Of a DNA stretch of 64,000 nucleotides, positions 34,447 through 42,219 are shown piece by piece (the first letter of the stretch is position 1; every line of letters starts with the position of its first letter). Both the position numbers and the translations under genes were made by a program. The stretch lies in contig NZ_AYKT01000012.1 in assembly GCF_000496575.1 (NCBI RefSeq), positions 1-64,000 of the forward strand, written 5' to 3'. This DNA is from Geobacillus thermodenitrificans subsp. thermodenitrificans DSM 465. GTDB lineage: Bacteria; Bacillota; Bacilli; Bacillales; Anoxybacillaceae. The notes beneath the pieces were generated by a model that saw only the letters and a program-made list of their open reading frames with translations, did not search any database and was not told the DNA's origin.

Positions 34447-36900
34447 TTACGTCAGCTCCTGTGCCTGCCGCCTCGCATGCTGTTCAGTTAAAAAACGAAC
34501 AAATTCGCCATACGGAAGCGGCGGGGAAAAGTAATATCCTTGCGCTTCATCACACCGTTTTCCTTGTAAATAGGCCGCTTCGGTCTCTGTTTCTACTCCT
34601 TCGGCTAATACTTTTACACCTATATTATGCCCGAGGCGGATAATGGACGGCAAGATGACATCTTTTTTTCCTTGAATATGCTGGACAAATGAACGGTCAA
34701 TTTTCAGCCGATCGATCGGCAAATCAGTCAAGTAGCTGAGCGAGCTGTAACCGGTGCCGAAATCGTCCATGCTGATCGTCACGCCGAGCGACTTCAGTTT
34801 CGACAAAATATCGAATGCATGCTCTGTATCCATCGTCATTCGCTCTGTAATTTCAAGATCTAAATGGTGCGGCGGCAGCCCGGTGTCAGCGAGCAGGCGG
34901 GCGAGCTTATCGACAAACCGTCGGCTTTCAAATTCGTACGGCGACAAATTGACAGAGACAGACAAATGGGGAAACTGATCGATCAGCTGTTTCGTTTGCT
35001 GGCAGGCGGTGCGAATCACCCATTCGTTGATTCGAATAATCATTCCTGTTTGTTCAGCGATTGGAATAAATAGGGATGGCGGAATGAATCCTTTTTCCGG
35101 GTGGCGCCAACGAATAAGCGCTTCCATACCAATGACTTGTCGATCATAAAGCCGAATCTGCGGCTGGTAGTACAGCTCGAACTCTTCCCTTTCAAGCGCA
35201 CGCCGTAAATCACGTTCCATGGCCATCTTTTCATGCAGCCGGTCAGCCATCGGTTCGTTGAAAAAGAGAAAATCACTCACCACTTTTTCCCTCGCCTCAT
35301 AGCGAGCAATATCTGCCTTGCGGATTAACGTTTTTGTCTCCTCTCCATCCTTTGGATAGACGCTGATGCCAACGTTTACAGTCACATATAATTCAAGGCC
35401 GTTAACAGCAATCGGTTCGTCTGCAACTTCAATCAACCGTTTTGCAGCTTCCTCTGCTTTTTCATTTGAGCTATCTGGCAGCACAGCGATAAATTCATTC
35501 CCGCTCCAACGTCCGACCGTTATTCCTTCTTGCTCACTCCAACGACGTGCCAAATGGAGCAACACTTCATCTCCAACGGCATAGCCGTAAAAATCGTTAA
35601 TCGTCTTAATGCTAGTCACCTCTAAAAGCATAACTGCTGCTTCTCGATGAAATCTTTTTGCATCAGCAAGACGGCGCTCCACTACCTTATACATCGCCTC
35701 TTTGTTCGCCAGCCCGGTCAATTCGTCATGGCTGACGATATCGTGCATAGGCTCTTCGTTTTGTTTTTGCGCCGTTAAATCGCGGACGGCGACGACCGTT
35801 ACTTTTTGCCCTTCATCATCGTAGCAATGCTGAACGATTTCCGCCGGAAACACCGCTCCATCTTTTCGGCGCAGCTCGATTTCAAATCGCTCCACCCCGT
35901 TGTTCGAACAACTCGGCCTCATTGATCCGTCGACAACTACATCATTGATTGGCAAGTGAACGAGTTCGCTTTCCCTATAACCAAGCAGACGGCATGCCGC
36001 TTCGTTGACCTCGACAATTTTCCCGGAGGCACACACGATGACTCCTTCCATCGTCATTTCTGCCAACTGCCGCAATCGCTGCTCGTTCGCCGCTAGCGTT
36101 TTTTTATGGGCGGCCAACACCTTCCGTCCTATTTGTCGATGCAGCACCAACAAATAAATGGAGACGGCAATGAAATAAATCATCATCATGATTGCTGCTG
36201 CCTTTTGCCGCTCTTTTTTCAAGCGCCGCTCATATACCTTCGCATCATAATCGATGCCGACGACTGCGTTTACTGTCCCGTCAAGCCCATGAATCGGCAT
36301 AAATGTGCTGATGCTTTTCCCGGATCCGTCCGCCCTCGGATGCTTTTCCATTGCAAATCGGCCGCGAAACGCTTCCTCTATTTCTGCAAAAGCATGACGG
36401 TAAATCGTCCCGGGCGGAACAGCCTGCTCATGTTTTCCGTCGATGCGGCCGCTCCGGCTGCCATCGACCGCTGGAGCCACAACAACATACAACTCGCCGT
36501 GCTCGTTCTTTTTTAACGTATATACACTACGCACGAGGCCGTGTTGCTGCCATCGTCCAAGTGCAGCTAGGATCGAATGATACACAGGCAGACGATCCGC
36601 GTTTTCATCAAGCTGCTCATGTCCCCTGGCGGCCAAATCACTGGCAATCATGCCGGCGATTTGCTTCGCGCTTTCCTTGTATTCACCATATTCGCGGTTC
36701 TCCGCTTCATCAATCCAGGCTATTCCGCCGCCTAAAAGAAAGAGTGAACATATAAAGAAGGCGGCAGTCAGCTTCGGTGCTGCGCTCCATGGTGACAATG
36801 CCCCGTGCTGCTTTGCCATCCGATGGGCATACATATAAACAGCACTAGCTGTCAAGAGAACTCCTAATATGTATACAAGATATTCGAATTTATTCGACAT
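34447..36900 (-). CDS. Membrane PAS-GGDEF-EAL c-di-GMP phosphodiesterase
   Basis: An 817-residue signalling protein. Two helices (about 8-25 and 43-62) and a third near 240-258 frame an extracytoplasmic sensor region. A PAS domain follows (about 275-385), then GGDEF (about 395-555) and EAL (about 565-805). The GGDEF signature is SGNEF (Ser466-Phe470), lacking the Asp, so cyclase activity is unlikely. The EAL domain looks intact: EALIRW with Glu593, NLSPYEF, EITER, DDFGTGYSS, KIDRSFV and EGVET. It should degrade c-di-GMP, perhaps tuned by GTP at the silent GGDEF domain. The start is ATG 36900 with weak GGTGAT; a TTG one codon upstream is possible. Confidence 0.9.
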   Translation of the reverse strand: MSNKFEYLVYILGVLLTASAVYMYAHRMAKQHGALSPWSAAPKLTAAFFICSLFLLGGGIAWIDEAENREYGEYKESAKQIAGMIASDLAARGHEQLDENADRLPVYHSILAALGRWQQHGLVRSVYTLKKNEHGELYVVVAPAVDGSRSGRIDGKHEQAVPPGTIYRHAFAEIEEAFRGRFAMEKHPRADGSGKSISTFMPIHGLDGTVNAVVGIDYDAKVYERRLKKERQKAAAIMMMIYFIAVSIYLLVLHRQIGRKVLAAHKKTLAANEQRLRQLAEMTMEGVIVCASGKIVEVNEAACRLLGYRESELVHLPINDVVVDGSMRPSCSNNGVERFEIELRRKDGAVFPAEIVQHCYDDEGQKVTVVAVRDLTAQKQNEEPMHDIVSHDELTGLANKEAMYKVVERRLADAKRFHREAAVMLLEVTSIKTINDFYGYAVGDEVLLHLARRWSEQEGITVGRWSGNEFIAVLPDSSNEKAEEAAKRLIEVADEPIAVNGLELYVTVNVGISVYPKDGEETKTLIRKADIARYEAREKVVSDFLFFNEPMADRLHEKMAMERDLRRALEREEFELYYQPQIRLYDRQVIGMEALIRWRHPEKGFIPPSLFIPIAEQTGMIIRINEWVIRTACQQTKQLIDQFPHLSVSVNLSPYEFESRRFVDKLARLLADTGLPPHHLDLEITERMTMDTEHAFDILSKLKSLGVTISMDDFGTGYSSLSYLTDLPIDRLKIDRSFVQHIQGKKDVILPSIIRLGHNIGVKVLAEGVETETEAAYLQGKRCDEAQGYYFSPPLPYGEFVRFLTEQHARRQAQELT

Positions 36901-37122
36901 CAATCATCACCGTCATAGATTTTTCGACGCGCTTCTTTCATTATAAAGTTAGTTCTCCCAACTCGCTTCCCTCCGCCGTTCCTATTCGTTCGACAACTTC
37001 CGACATACACTCAAGCTTACCATAGGACTATAGAACCAAAAAATATGGATATATAAGCACCATATCTCGAAAAGAACACAGAAAAAAGATTAACATAAAC
37101 CATTATTACTAGGTCTTATGTT
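36901..37122. other. AT-rich intergenic region upstream of the NlpC/P60 gene
   Basis: Contains no supported gene. It should hold the promoter of the EAL gene (leftward) and leads into the WalR-type site at 37123. Confidence 0.5.
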
Positions 37123-37139
37123 TGTAATCTCATTGTAAC
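37123..37139 (+). promoter_or_regulatory. WalR-type box upstream of the NlpC/P60 gene
   Basis: TGTAAT-CTCAT-TGTAAC matches the WalR (YycF) consensus of two TGTWAH hexamers spaced by five bases. A third half-site, TGTAAA, lies at 37155-37160, 21 bp further on. A TATACT (-10, 37183-37188) follows with no good -35, as expected at an activator-dependent promoter. Confidence 0.7.
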
Positions 37140-37239
37140 ATTATTTAATTCAACTGTAAAAAACAAGACTGTTTTCCTCTGTTATACTATAGTCAAATGA
37201 TGTCGAATCGAAAGAGATCTTGTCGGGGGTTTAGGGAAA

Positions 37240-37692
37240 ATGAAAAAATGGCTTACTCTTTTGTCTCTGTCAATGATTGTCCTATTTTCCTCCTTGTTTG
37301 TAAACGTTTCTGACACCAGTGCAGCAGCTAATAAAACACGCCTGATCGCTGAAGCCAAAAAGCTTATCGGCACTCCTTATCGGTATGGCGGCACAACACC
37401 AAAAGGATTCGATTGCTCCGGGTTTGTTTATTACACACATAAAAAAGTGGGCGTTACTTTGCCCCGTTCTTCCAAAGAAATGTATAAAAAAGGTAAGTAT
37501 GTACATAAGTCGAATTTAAAACCGGGAGATTTAGTGTTCTTTAACACTTCGAAACGAACAAAAGGCGTTTCCCATGTTGCGATTTACATTGGAAACAACC
37601 GAGTCATCCATGCCGTTTCGCGCGGTGTTAAAATTGATAATTTAAACAGCTCCTACTGGAAAACGAAATATGTCGGAGCTAAACGGTTGTAA
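37240..37692 (+). CDS. NlpC/P60 cell-wall endopeptidase
   Basis: The 150-residue secreted enzyme has a signal peptide ending near SDTSAAA and a single NlpC/P60 domain. The catalytic residues are Cys59 (GFDCSGF), His112 (GVSHVAIYIG) and His124 (VIHAVSRG). Such enzymes cut the gamma-D-Glu-diaminopimelate bond in peptidoglycan stems. No LysM, SH3 or coiled-coil wall-binding part is present, so it is a minimal form. The WalR-type box upstream fits its role, as the WalKR system controls DL-endopeptidases in Bacillus. Its codon use is more AT-rich than that of its neighbours. Confidence 0.9.
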   Translation: MKKWLTLLSLSMIVLFSSLFVNVSDTSAAANKTRLIAEAKKLIGTPYRYGGTTPKGFDCSGFVYYTHKKVGVTLPRSSKEMYKKGKYVHKSNLKPGDLVFFNTSKRTKGVSHVAIYIGNNRVIHAVSRGVKIDNLNSSYWKTKYVGAKRL

Positions 37693-37712
37693 TGGTTTCA
37701 GTGAACGAAGAG

Positions 37713-37754
37713 CTCTCTGTCCTATTAGGCTCGCCTAATAGGCAGGGAGTTTTA
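37713..37754 (+). terminator. Terminator after the NlpC/P60 gene
   Basis: A long stem, CTCTCTG and CCTATTAGGC paired with CCTAATAGG and CAGGGAG, is followed by TTTTATT. Confidence 0.85.
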
Positions 37755-37761
37755 TTATGGC

Positions 37762-37793
37762 CAAAAAAAGCGGCTCTCCACAATCGGAGAGCC
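37762..37793 (-). terminator. Orphan minus-strand terminator
   Basis: GGCTCTCC pairs with GGAGAGCC across a six-base loop (37772-37793). On the minus strand it runs into CTTTTTTT. No supported gene ends here on that strand; the 64-codon frame at 37844-38038 is a weak candidate. Confidence 0.6.
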
Positions 37794-38135
37794 CAATATA
37801 TATTCATAGGGGATCGGGGGAATACTTGGAAAACGTTACGCTATTATTCATTTCCTCCCTTTTCGTTTTTTATACATGAAAATAAAAATTTTTTTGCATT
37901 CCTTTCCCTATCGTCTGATAAGTGAAGTGAATTCATCCAAAAACAGAGACCGGCTAATTCACGAACCTTGCATGTGCCCGCAACGATGCTTTTCGAAGAA
38001 TCATAAATATGCCACATAAGCAATTCTCTTGTATGCATCTAACATAACCGTCATAAATCAACGACATATGTCGAATGTTTATAGATGATGATTTGTTGTC
38101 CGTTCATCGATTTTTGATAAAGGCAGGTGTTTTCA
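37794..38135. other. Intergenic region upstream of mreBH
   Basis: No supported gene. A perfect 12-bp palindrome, CGACATATGTCG, lies at 38062-38073, about 60 bases before the mreBH start, and could be an operator. Confidence 0.45.
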
Positions 38136-39143
38136 TTGTTCGCTTCCTCAGAGCTGGGCATCGATTTAGGGACAATGAATGTCCGGCTGTTTAGTCAAAC
38201 GAAGGGGCTTCTTTTTGACGAACCGGCAGCGATCGCCTATAACCGTCAAGCGGACAAGCTGATGGCGATCGGCCAAAAAGCAAAGCAAATGATCGGCAAA
38301 GCTCCGGCTCATGTCGAGGTCACCTATCCACTGCGAAATGGCGTTATCGCTGATTTTGACCAAGCAAAAGCGTTGTTGCAACAAGTCTTCAAACAATCCA
38401 GCAGACAGCTCGGCCTCTCCTTCAAAAAACCGAGCATCGTTATGAGCGTTCCGTTTCACGCCACCTCCGTCGAACGCCGCTCTTTTTATGAAATCGCCAA
38501 ACATTGTGGAGCGAAGCATATTCATTTCATCGAAGAGCCAGTCGCAGCGGCTATTGGAGCTGATTTGCCGGTGGGCGAACCTGTCGCCAACGTCATCGTA
38601 CATTTAGGAGCCGGCAAAACGGAAGCTGCGATTATCTCGTTTGGCGGCGTTGTTGCTTGTCAGTCGCTTCGTATCGGCGGCAACCAGCTTGACGAAGACA
38701 TTATGCAATATGTTCGCCAACGCTACAATTTGTTAATTGGCGAACAAACAGCTGAACAAGTGAAAATCGAAATTGGCAGTGCTCCGGGAACTAGCTTGAC
38801 GCAACCGATGACCATTCACGGCCGTGATTTTGTTACTGGATTTCTTAAAGCCGTTTCCCTTGATCCGGCTGAGGTACAACAGGCCATCAAAGAATCGCTT
38901 CTGCAAATTGCCGAAGCCATTCGTTCTGTCCTTGAAGAGTGCCCGGCCGAACTAAGCGGCGATATTATCGACCGCGGCATTGTTCTCACTGGAGGAGGAG
39001 CCTTGCTTCACGGCATTGAGCAATGGCTAAGTGCTACACTGCACGTGCCGGTGCATGTGGCGCCAAACCCAGCTGAGGCGGTCGCCATCGGCACCGGAAA
39101 AGCGTTGCAGGCGATACCGAAACGGCTCAGCACAGCGCTGTAA
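38136..39143 (+). CDS. mreBH: Rod shape-determining actin homologue MreBH
   Basis: A 335-residue MreB-family protein that guides cell-wall synthesis along the cell cylinder. The phosphate-1 motif is IGIDLGTMNVRL at the start (read here as LGIDLGTMNV), phosphate-2 is VIVHLGAGKTEAAII, and the adenosine motif is IVLTGGGALLHGI. The start is the TTG at 38136 after AGGTG, because the N-terminus (FASSELGIDLGT) and the length then match B. subtilis MreBH; a GTG three codons upstream is poorly spaced. It is monocistronic, unlike mreB of the mreBCD operon. MreBH is known to interact with the endopeptidase LytE, which makes the neighbouring wall hydrolase of interest. Confidence 0.87.
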   Translation: MFASSELGIDLGTMNVRLFSQTKGLLFDEPAAIAYNRQADKLMAIGQKAKQMIGKAPAHVEVTYPLRNGVIADFDQAKALLQQVFKQSSRQLGLSFKKPSIVMSVPFHATSVERRSFYEIAKHCGAKHIHFIEEPVAAAIGADLPVGEPVANVIVHLGAGKTEAAIISFGGVVACQSLRIGGNQLDEDIMQYVRQRYNLLIGEQTAEQVKIEIGSAPGTSLTQPMTIHGRDFVTGFLKAVSLDPAEVQQAIKESLLQIAEAIRSVLEECPAELSGDIIDRGIVLTGGGALLHGIEQWLSATLHVPVHVAPNPAEAVAIGTGKALQAIPKRLSTAL

Positions 39144-39175
39144 CGAGCTAGGCTCCCTCTAGCCATCGACAAAAA

Positions 39176-39195
39176 ACAAATGGTCGACCATTTGT
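39176..39195 (-). terminator. Palindromic hairpin, probable distal glcF terminator
   Basis: A perfect 20-bp palindrome (arms ACAAATGGTC and GACCATTTGT) followed on the minus strand by TTTTTT. It works best as a minus-strand terminator, although the perfect symmetry would also suit a protein site. Confidence 0.55.
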
Positions 39196-39223
39196 ACGGA
39201 TGGATACTTCACCATTCATCATG

Positions 39224-39256
39224 AAAACCCCCGCCATGGACGCGGGGGTTTTCATT
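39224..39256. terminator. Bidirectional terminator between mreBH and glcF
   Basis: AAAACCCCCGC (39224-39234) pairs with GCGGGGGTTTT (39242-39252), with A and T runs on either side. It lies between convergent genes. Confidence 0.85.
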
Positions 39257-39339
39257 TTCATATGAATGAACAGTTGCCTTCGCGCTTTCGTCGCGTTGGA
39301 GCCGCCGATCCACACGGAAAGGTTTACACCGACCTCGCA

Positions 39340-40704
39340 TTACGACGTTTGCCGGATGCGTTCTTCCTCTCTTACTGCTTGTGCTCCTTCAGCCGCCTCA
39401 AGCAACAAATCCACAATATGGACCGCACGGACGCTTTCTGTCAACCCGGCTCGCTCGATGCCAAGCTTCATTTGCAGCAAACACCCTGGATTCGCGGTGA
39501 CGATCGTCGTGGCTTTCGTTTGTTTCGCCATTTCCATTTTATAATCTAAAATTTGCATCGACATTTCTGGCTCAACGAGATTGTAAATGCCGGCCGAACC
39601 ACAGCAGCGATCGGCATCTTTCATTTCACGAAACTCAGCCCCTTCAATCGCTCGCAGCAGGCGGCGCGGAGCTGATGCTGTTTTCATCACGTTTCGCAAA
39701 TGGCACGAATCTTGGTAGGTGATCGTTTGCGGCGCAACGCGAAGCGGCAGTTGATGAAACTCGAGTTCGACAAGCACTTCAGAGACATCTTTGATCTTCG
39801 CAGCAAACGCCGCCGCCCGATCGCACCATTCTGGATCGTCCTTCAGCAAGTGATCGTATTCAAGTAAAAACGCACCACAACCGCCTGCGTTTGTCACAAT
39901 ATAGTCGACGTCCAACTGTTCAAAAGCAGCAATATTTCGTTTCGCTAACTCTTTCGCCATCTCTTTTTCCCCCCCATGACCGTGCAACGCTCCACAGCAA
40001 CCTTGAGATGGCGGAATGATGACTTCACAGCCGGCGAGCTGCAATAGACGCATCGTCGCATCGTTTGTTGTCATAAACATCGTATCCATCAAACAGCCGG
40101 TGAAAAAAGCGACTCGTTTTTTTGCTGGCTCATCCGGATTCAGGCGATGTGGCCGATTTTTCATCTCTTTTGCCGTCGGCACGTCCGGCAGCACGCGCTC
40201 CATTTGCCGGAACGATGCCGGCAACAGGCGAAGCAGACCAGTTTTGCGGACAATTGCCCGCAAGCCGGAACGCTGATACCAACCGAGAAATGCGGTCGCC
40301 TTTCGCATTCGCTCTTGATATGGAAACAGCCCGGCAAATACAAGCTTGCGCACAAGACGGACGTGAAGCGGCATTCGCTTGTGCTGCGCGATAATATCGC
40401 GCGCCTCTTCAAGCAAATGGCCATAGCGGACGCCAGACGGACAAACTTGTTCACATGCCCGGCAGCCTAAACATAAGCTAAGCGACCGCTCGACTTCCTC
40501 ATCCGGCTCGATCAGCCCATCCACAACTGCTTTCATTAAGGCGATCCGGCCGCGCGGCGACTGGGTTTCTTGCTGTCCGGATTCAATGTATGTTGGACAC
40601 GACGGCAAACAAAAACCACAGCGCATGCAGTTCATTAATTCATCCTCATCCATCCGTTCTTGAAACGCTTTTTGAATGTGCGCTTGTTCTGTCTTCGTTG
40701 TCAT
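39340..40704 (-). CDS. glcF: Glycolate oxidase iron-sulfur subunit
   Basis: The 454-residue protein carries electrons from the GlcD flavin to the membrane chain. Two ferredoxin-type [4Fe-4S] motifs lie near the start, CMRCGFCLPSCP and CLGCRACEQVCP. Two CCG domains follow, with GCCGALHG and DSCHLRN...DRCCGSAG. Its ATG overlaps the end of glcD by four bases, so the two are translated together. GlcD-GlcF oxidises glycolate to glyoxylate, and lactate may also be used. It is the last gene of the permease-glcD-glcF unit. Confidence 0.9.
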   Translation of the reverse strand: MTTKTEQAHIQKAFQERMDEDELMNCMRCGFCLPSCPTYIESGQQETQSPRGRIALMKAVVDGLIEPDEEVERSLSLCLGCRACEQVCPSGVRYGHLLEEARDIIAQHKRMPLHVRLVRKLVFAGLFPYQERMRKATAFLGWYQRSGLRAIVRKTGLLRLLPASFRQMERVLPDVPTAKEMKNRPHRLNPDEPAKKRVAFFTGCLMDTMFMTTNDATMRLLQLAGCEVIIPPSQGCCGALHGHGGEKEMAKELAKRNIAAFEQLDVDYIVTNAGGCGAFLLEYDHLLKDDPEWCDRAAAFAAKIKDVSEVLVELEFHQLPLRVAPQTITYQDSCHLRNVMKTASAPRRLLRAIEGAEFREMKDADRCCGSAGIYNLVEPEMSMQILDYKMEMAKQTKATTIVTANPGCLLQMKLGIERAGLTESVRAVHIVDLLLEAAEGAQAVREEERIRQTS

Positions 40705-42113
40705 CGTGTCACCACCACCCGTTTTCTCGTGCTTTTAGCGAACACTTTGCCTGGATTCATAATGTTGTTCGGGTCGAGCGCCTGTTTGATCGCTTTCATG
40801 GCAGCAATGCCAGCCGGTCCAAGCTTCCATTCCAGATACGGTGCTTTCATCGCTCCGACACCGTGTTCACCAGTGATCGTTCCTCCTAATTCAATCGCTT
40901 TGGCGAAAATTTCTTCAAACGCTTTTTCTACCCGCTCCATTTCCTCGCGGTTGCGGGCATCGGTCGGACAGGTTGGATGCAAGTTGCCATCGCCAGCATG
41001 TCCGAACGTACAAATTTTGAGTTGATATTTCGCTGCGATCTCATTGATGGCTTTCACCATTTTTGCAATTTCCGAACGTGGCACGGTCGCATCTTCTAAA
41101 ATCGTCGTCGGTTTCAAGCGAGCCAGTGCCGATAACGCCGCTCGTCTCGCTGTCCGCAGCGCCTCAGCCTCTTCCTCTGAGCGGGCAAGTTCAACAGACA
41201 CAGCTTGCTCTGAGCGGCAAATATCAGCCATCTTTTTCATATCGCGTTCCACGACTTCTTTTGGCCCATCCTGTTCAATGAGCAAAACGGCTTTCACATC
41301 GGTCGGCAAACCGATGCGAGCGTAGTCCTCAACAACTTCCAACGTCGGTTGGTCTAAAAACTCAAGCGTTGCGGGGATGATTTGATTGGCAATGATTTTC
41401 GATACAGAACGGGCAGCTGCCTCTAAATCTTGGTAAAGAGCAAGCATCGTCTGTTTCGTCTCTGGCATGGGGATCAGTTTCAACGTTGCTTCGGTAACAA
41501 TGCCAAGCGTCCCTTCCGCTCCGACAAGCAGACGAGTTAAGTCATAGCCAGCCACATCTTTTGCCAGCTTGCCGCCCGTGCGGATGACATCGCCATTTGC
41601 CAAGACGACTTCTAATCCGAGTACATAATCGCGTGTCACTCCATATTTGAGACCTCGCAAGCCGCCGGAATTTTCACTAATGTTGCCGCCGATCGTCGAG
41701 ATTTTCATCGACCCGGGATCTGGTGGATAAAACAACCCTTTTTCCTCAACGGCTCTCATGAGGTCGAGCGTGATCACCCCTGGTTGAACAGTCGCCGTCA
41801 AGTTTTCTTCATCAATTTCTAAAATGCGGTTCATATGTTTAAACAGCAGGACGATACCGCCTTCAACTGGACATGTACCCGCACAAAGGTTCGTTCCCGA
41901 TCCACGCGGTACGATCGGAATTCGATATTCATTGCAAATTTTCGCAATTTCCGCCACCTCTTGTGTATTTCGGGGTGCAACAACTGCATCGGGAAGCGAT
42001 TGGAACTGTGGCGTCGCATCGTAGGAATAAACGAGCCGCCCAGCCTTCGTATCATCGTAATTTTCCGCTCCGACAATTTGAATCAACCGTTTTTTCGCTT
42101 CGTTTGGAATCAA
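40701..42113 (-). CDS. glcD: Glycolate oxidase FAD-linked subunit
   Basis: About 470 residues. The PCMH-type FAD domain includes PRGSGTNLCAGTCP and PPDPGSMKISTIGGNISENSGG (key parts). The C-terminal FAD-oxidase domain has CTFGHAGDGNLHP and ITGEHGVGAMK, the loops that bind flavin and substrate. The start is taken as TTG 42111-42113, which follows AGAGGTGA at a good distance; a TTG at 42131 lacks a ribosome site. It lies 106 bases after the permease with a strong hairpin between, and overlaps glcF by four bases. Confidence 0.88.
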   Translation of the reverse strand: MIPNEAKKRLIQIVGAENYDDTKAGRLVYSYDATPQFQSLPDAVVAPRNTQEVAEIAKICNEYRIPIVPRGSGTNLCAGTCPVEGGIVLLFKHMNRILEIDEENLTATVQPGVITLDLMRAVEEKGLFYPPDPGSMKISTIGGNISENSGGLRGLKYGVTRDYVLGLEVVLANGDVIRTGGKLAKDVAGYDLTRLLVGAEGTLGIVTEATLKLIPMPETKQTMLALYQDLEAAARSVSKIIANQIIPATLEFLDQPTLEVVEDYARIGLPTDVKAVLLIEQDGPKEVVERDMKKMADICRSEQAVSVELARSEEEAEALRTARRAALSALARLKPTTILEDATVPRSEIAKMVKAINEIAAKYQLKICTFGHAGDGNLHPTCPTDARNREEMERVEKAFEEIFAKAIELGGTITGEHGVGAMKAPYLEWKLGPAGIAAMKAIKQALDPNNIMNPGKVFAKSTRKRVVVTR

Positions 42114-42160
42114 CTGTCTCACCTCTTCCAAAGTGGTTGATGCTCATGGACAGCGGAAAA

Positions 42161-42208
42161 GGGGCCGGGCTTGGCGCCTCTTGCCCACCTTCGCCAAGCC
42201 TCGTCCCC
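42161..42208 (-). terminator. Hairpin between the permease gene and glcD
   Basis: GGGGCCGGGCTTGGCG (42161-42176) pairs with CGCCAAGCC and GTCCCC (42192-42206). On the minus strand only four T follow, so it may give partial termination and lower glcDF relative to the permease. Confidence 0.6.
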
Positions 42209-42219
42209 CTCCGTTACCG

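Noticed and set aside
39176-39195. Second operator of the hydroxyacid regulator
   Set aside because: The palindrome shares no core with GTCATCAGATGAC and is followed by T6 on the minus strand, so a terminator is the simpler reading.
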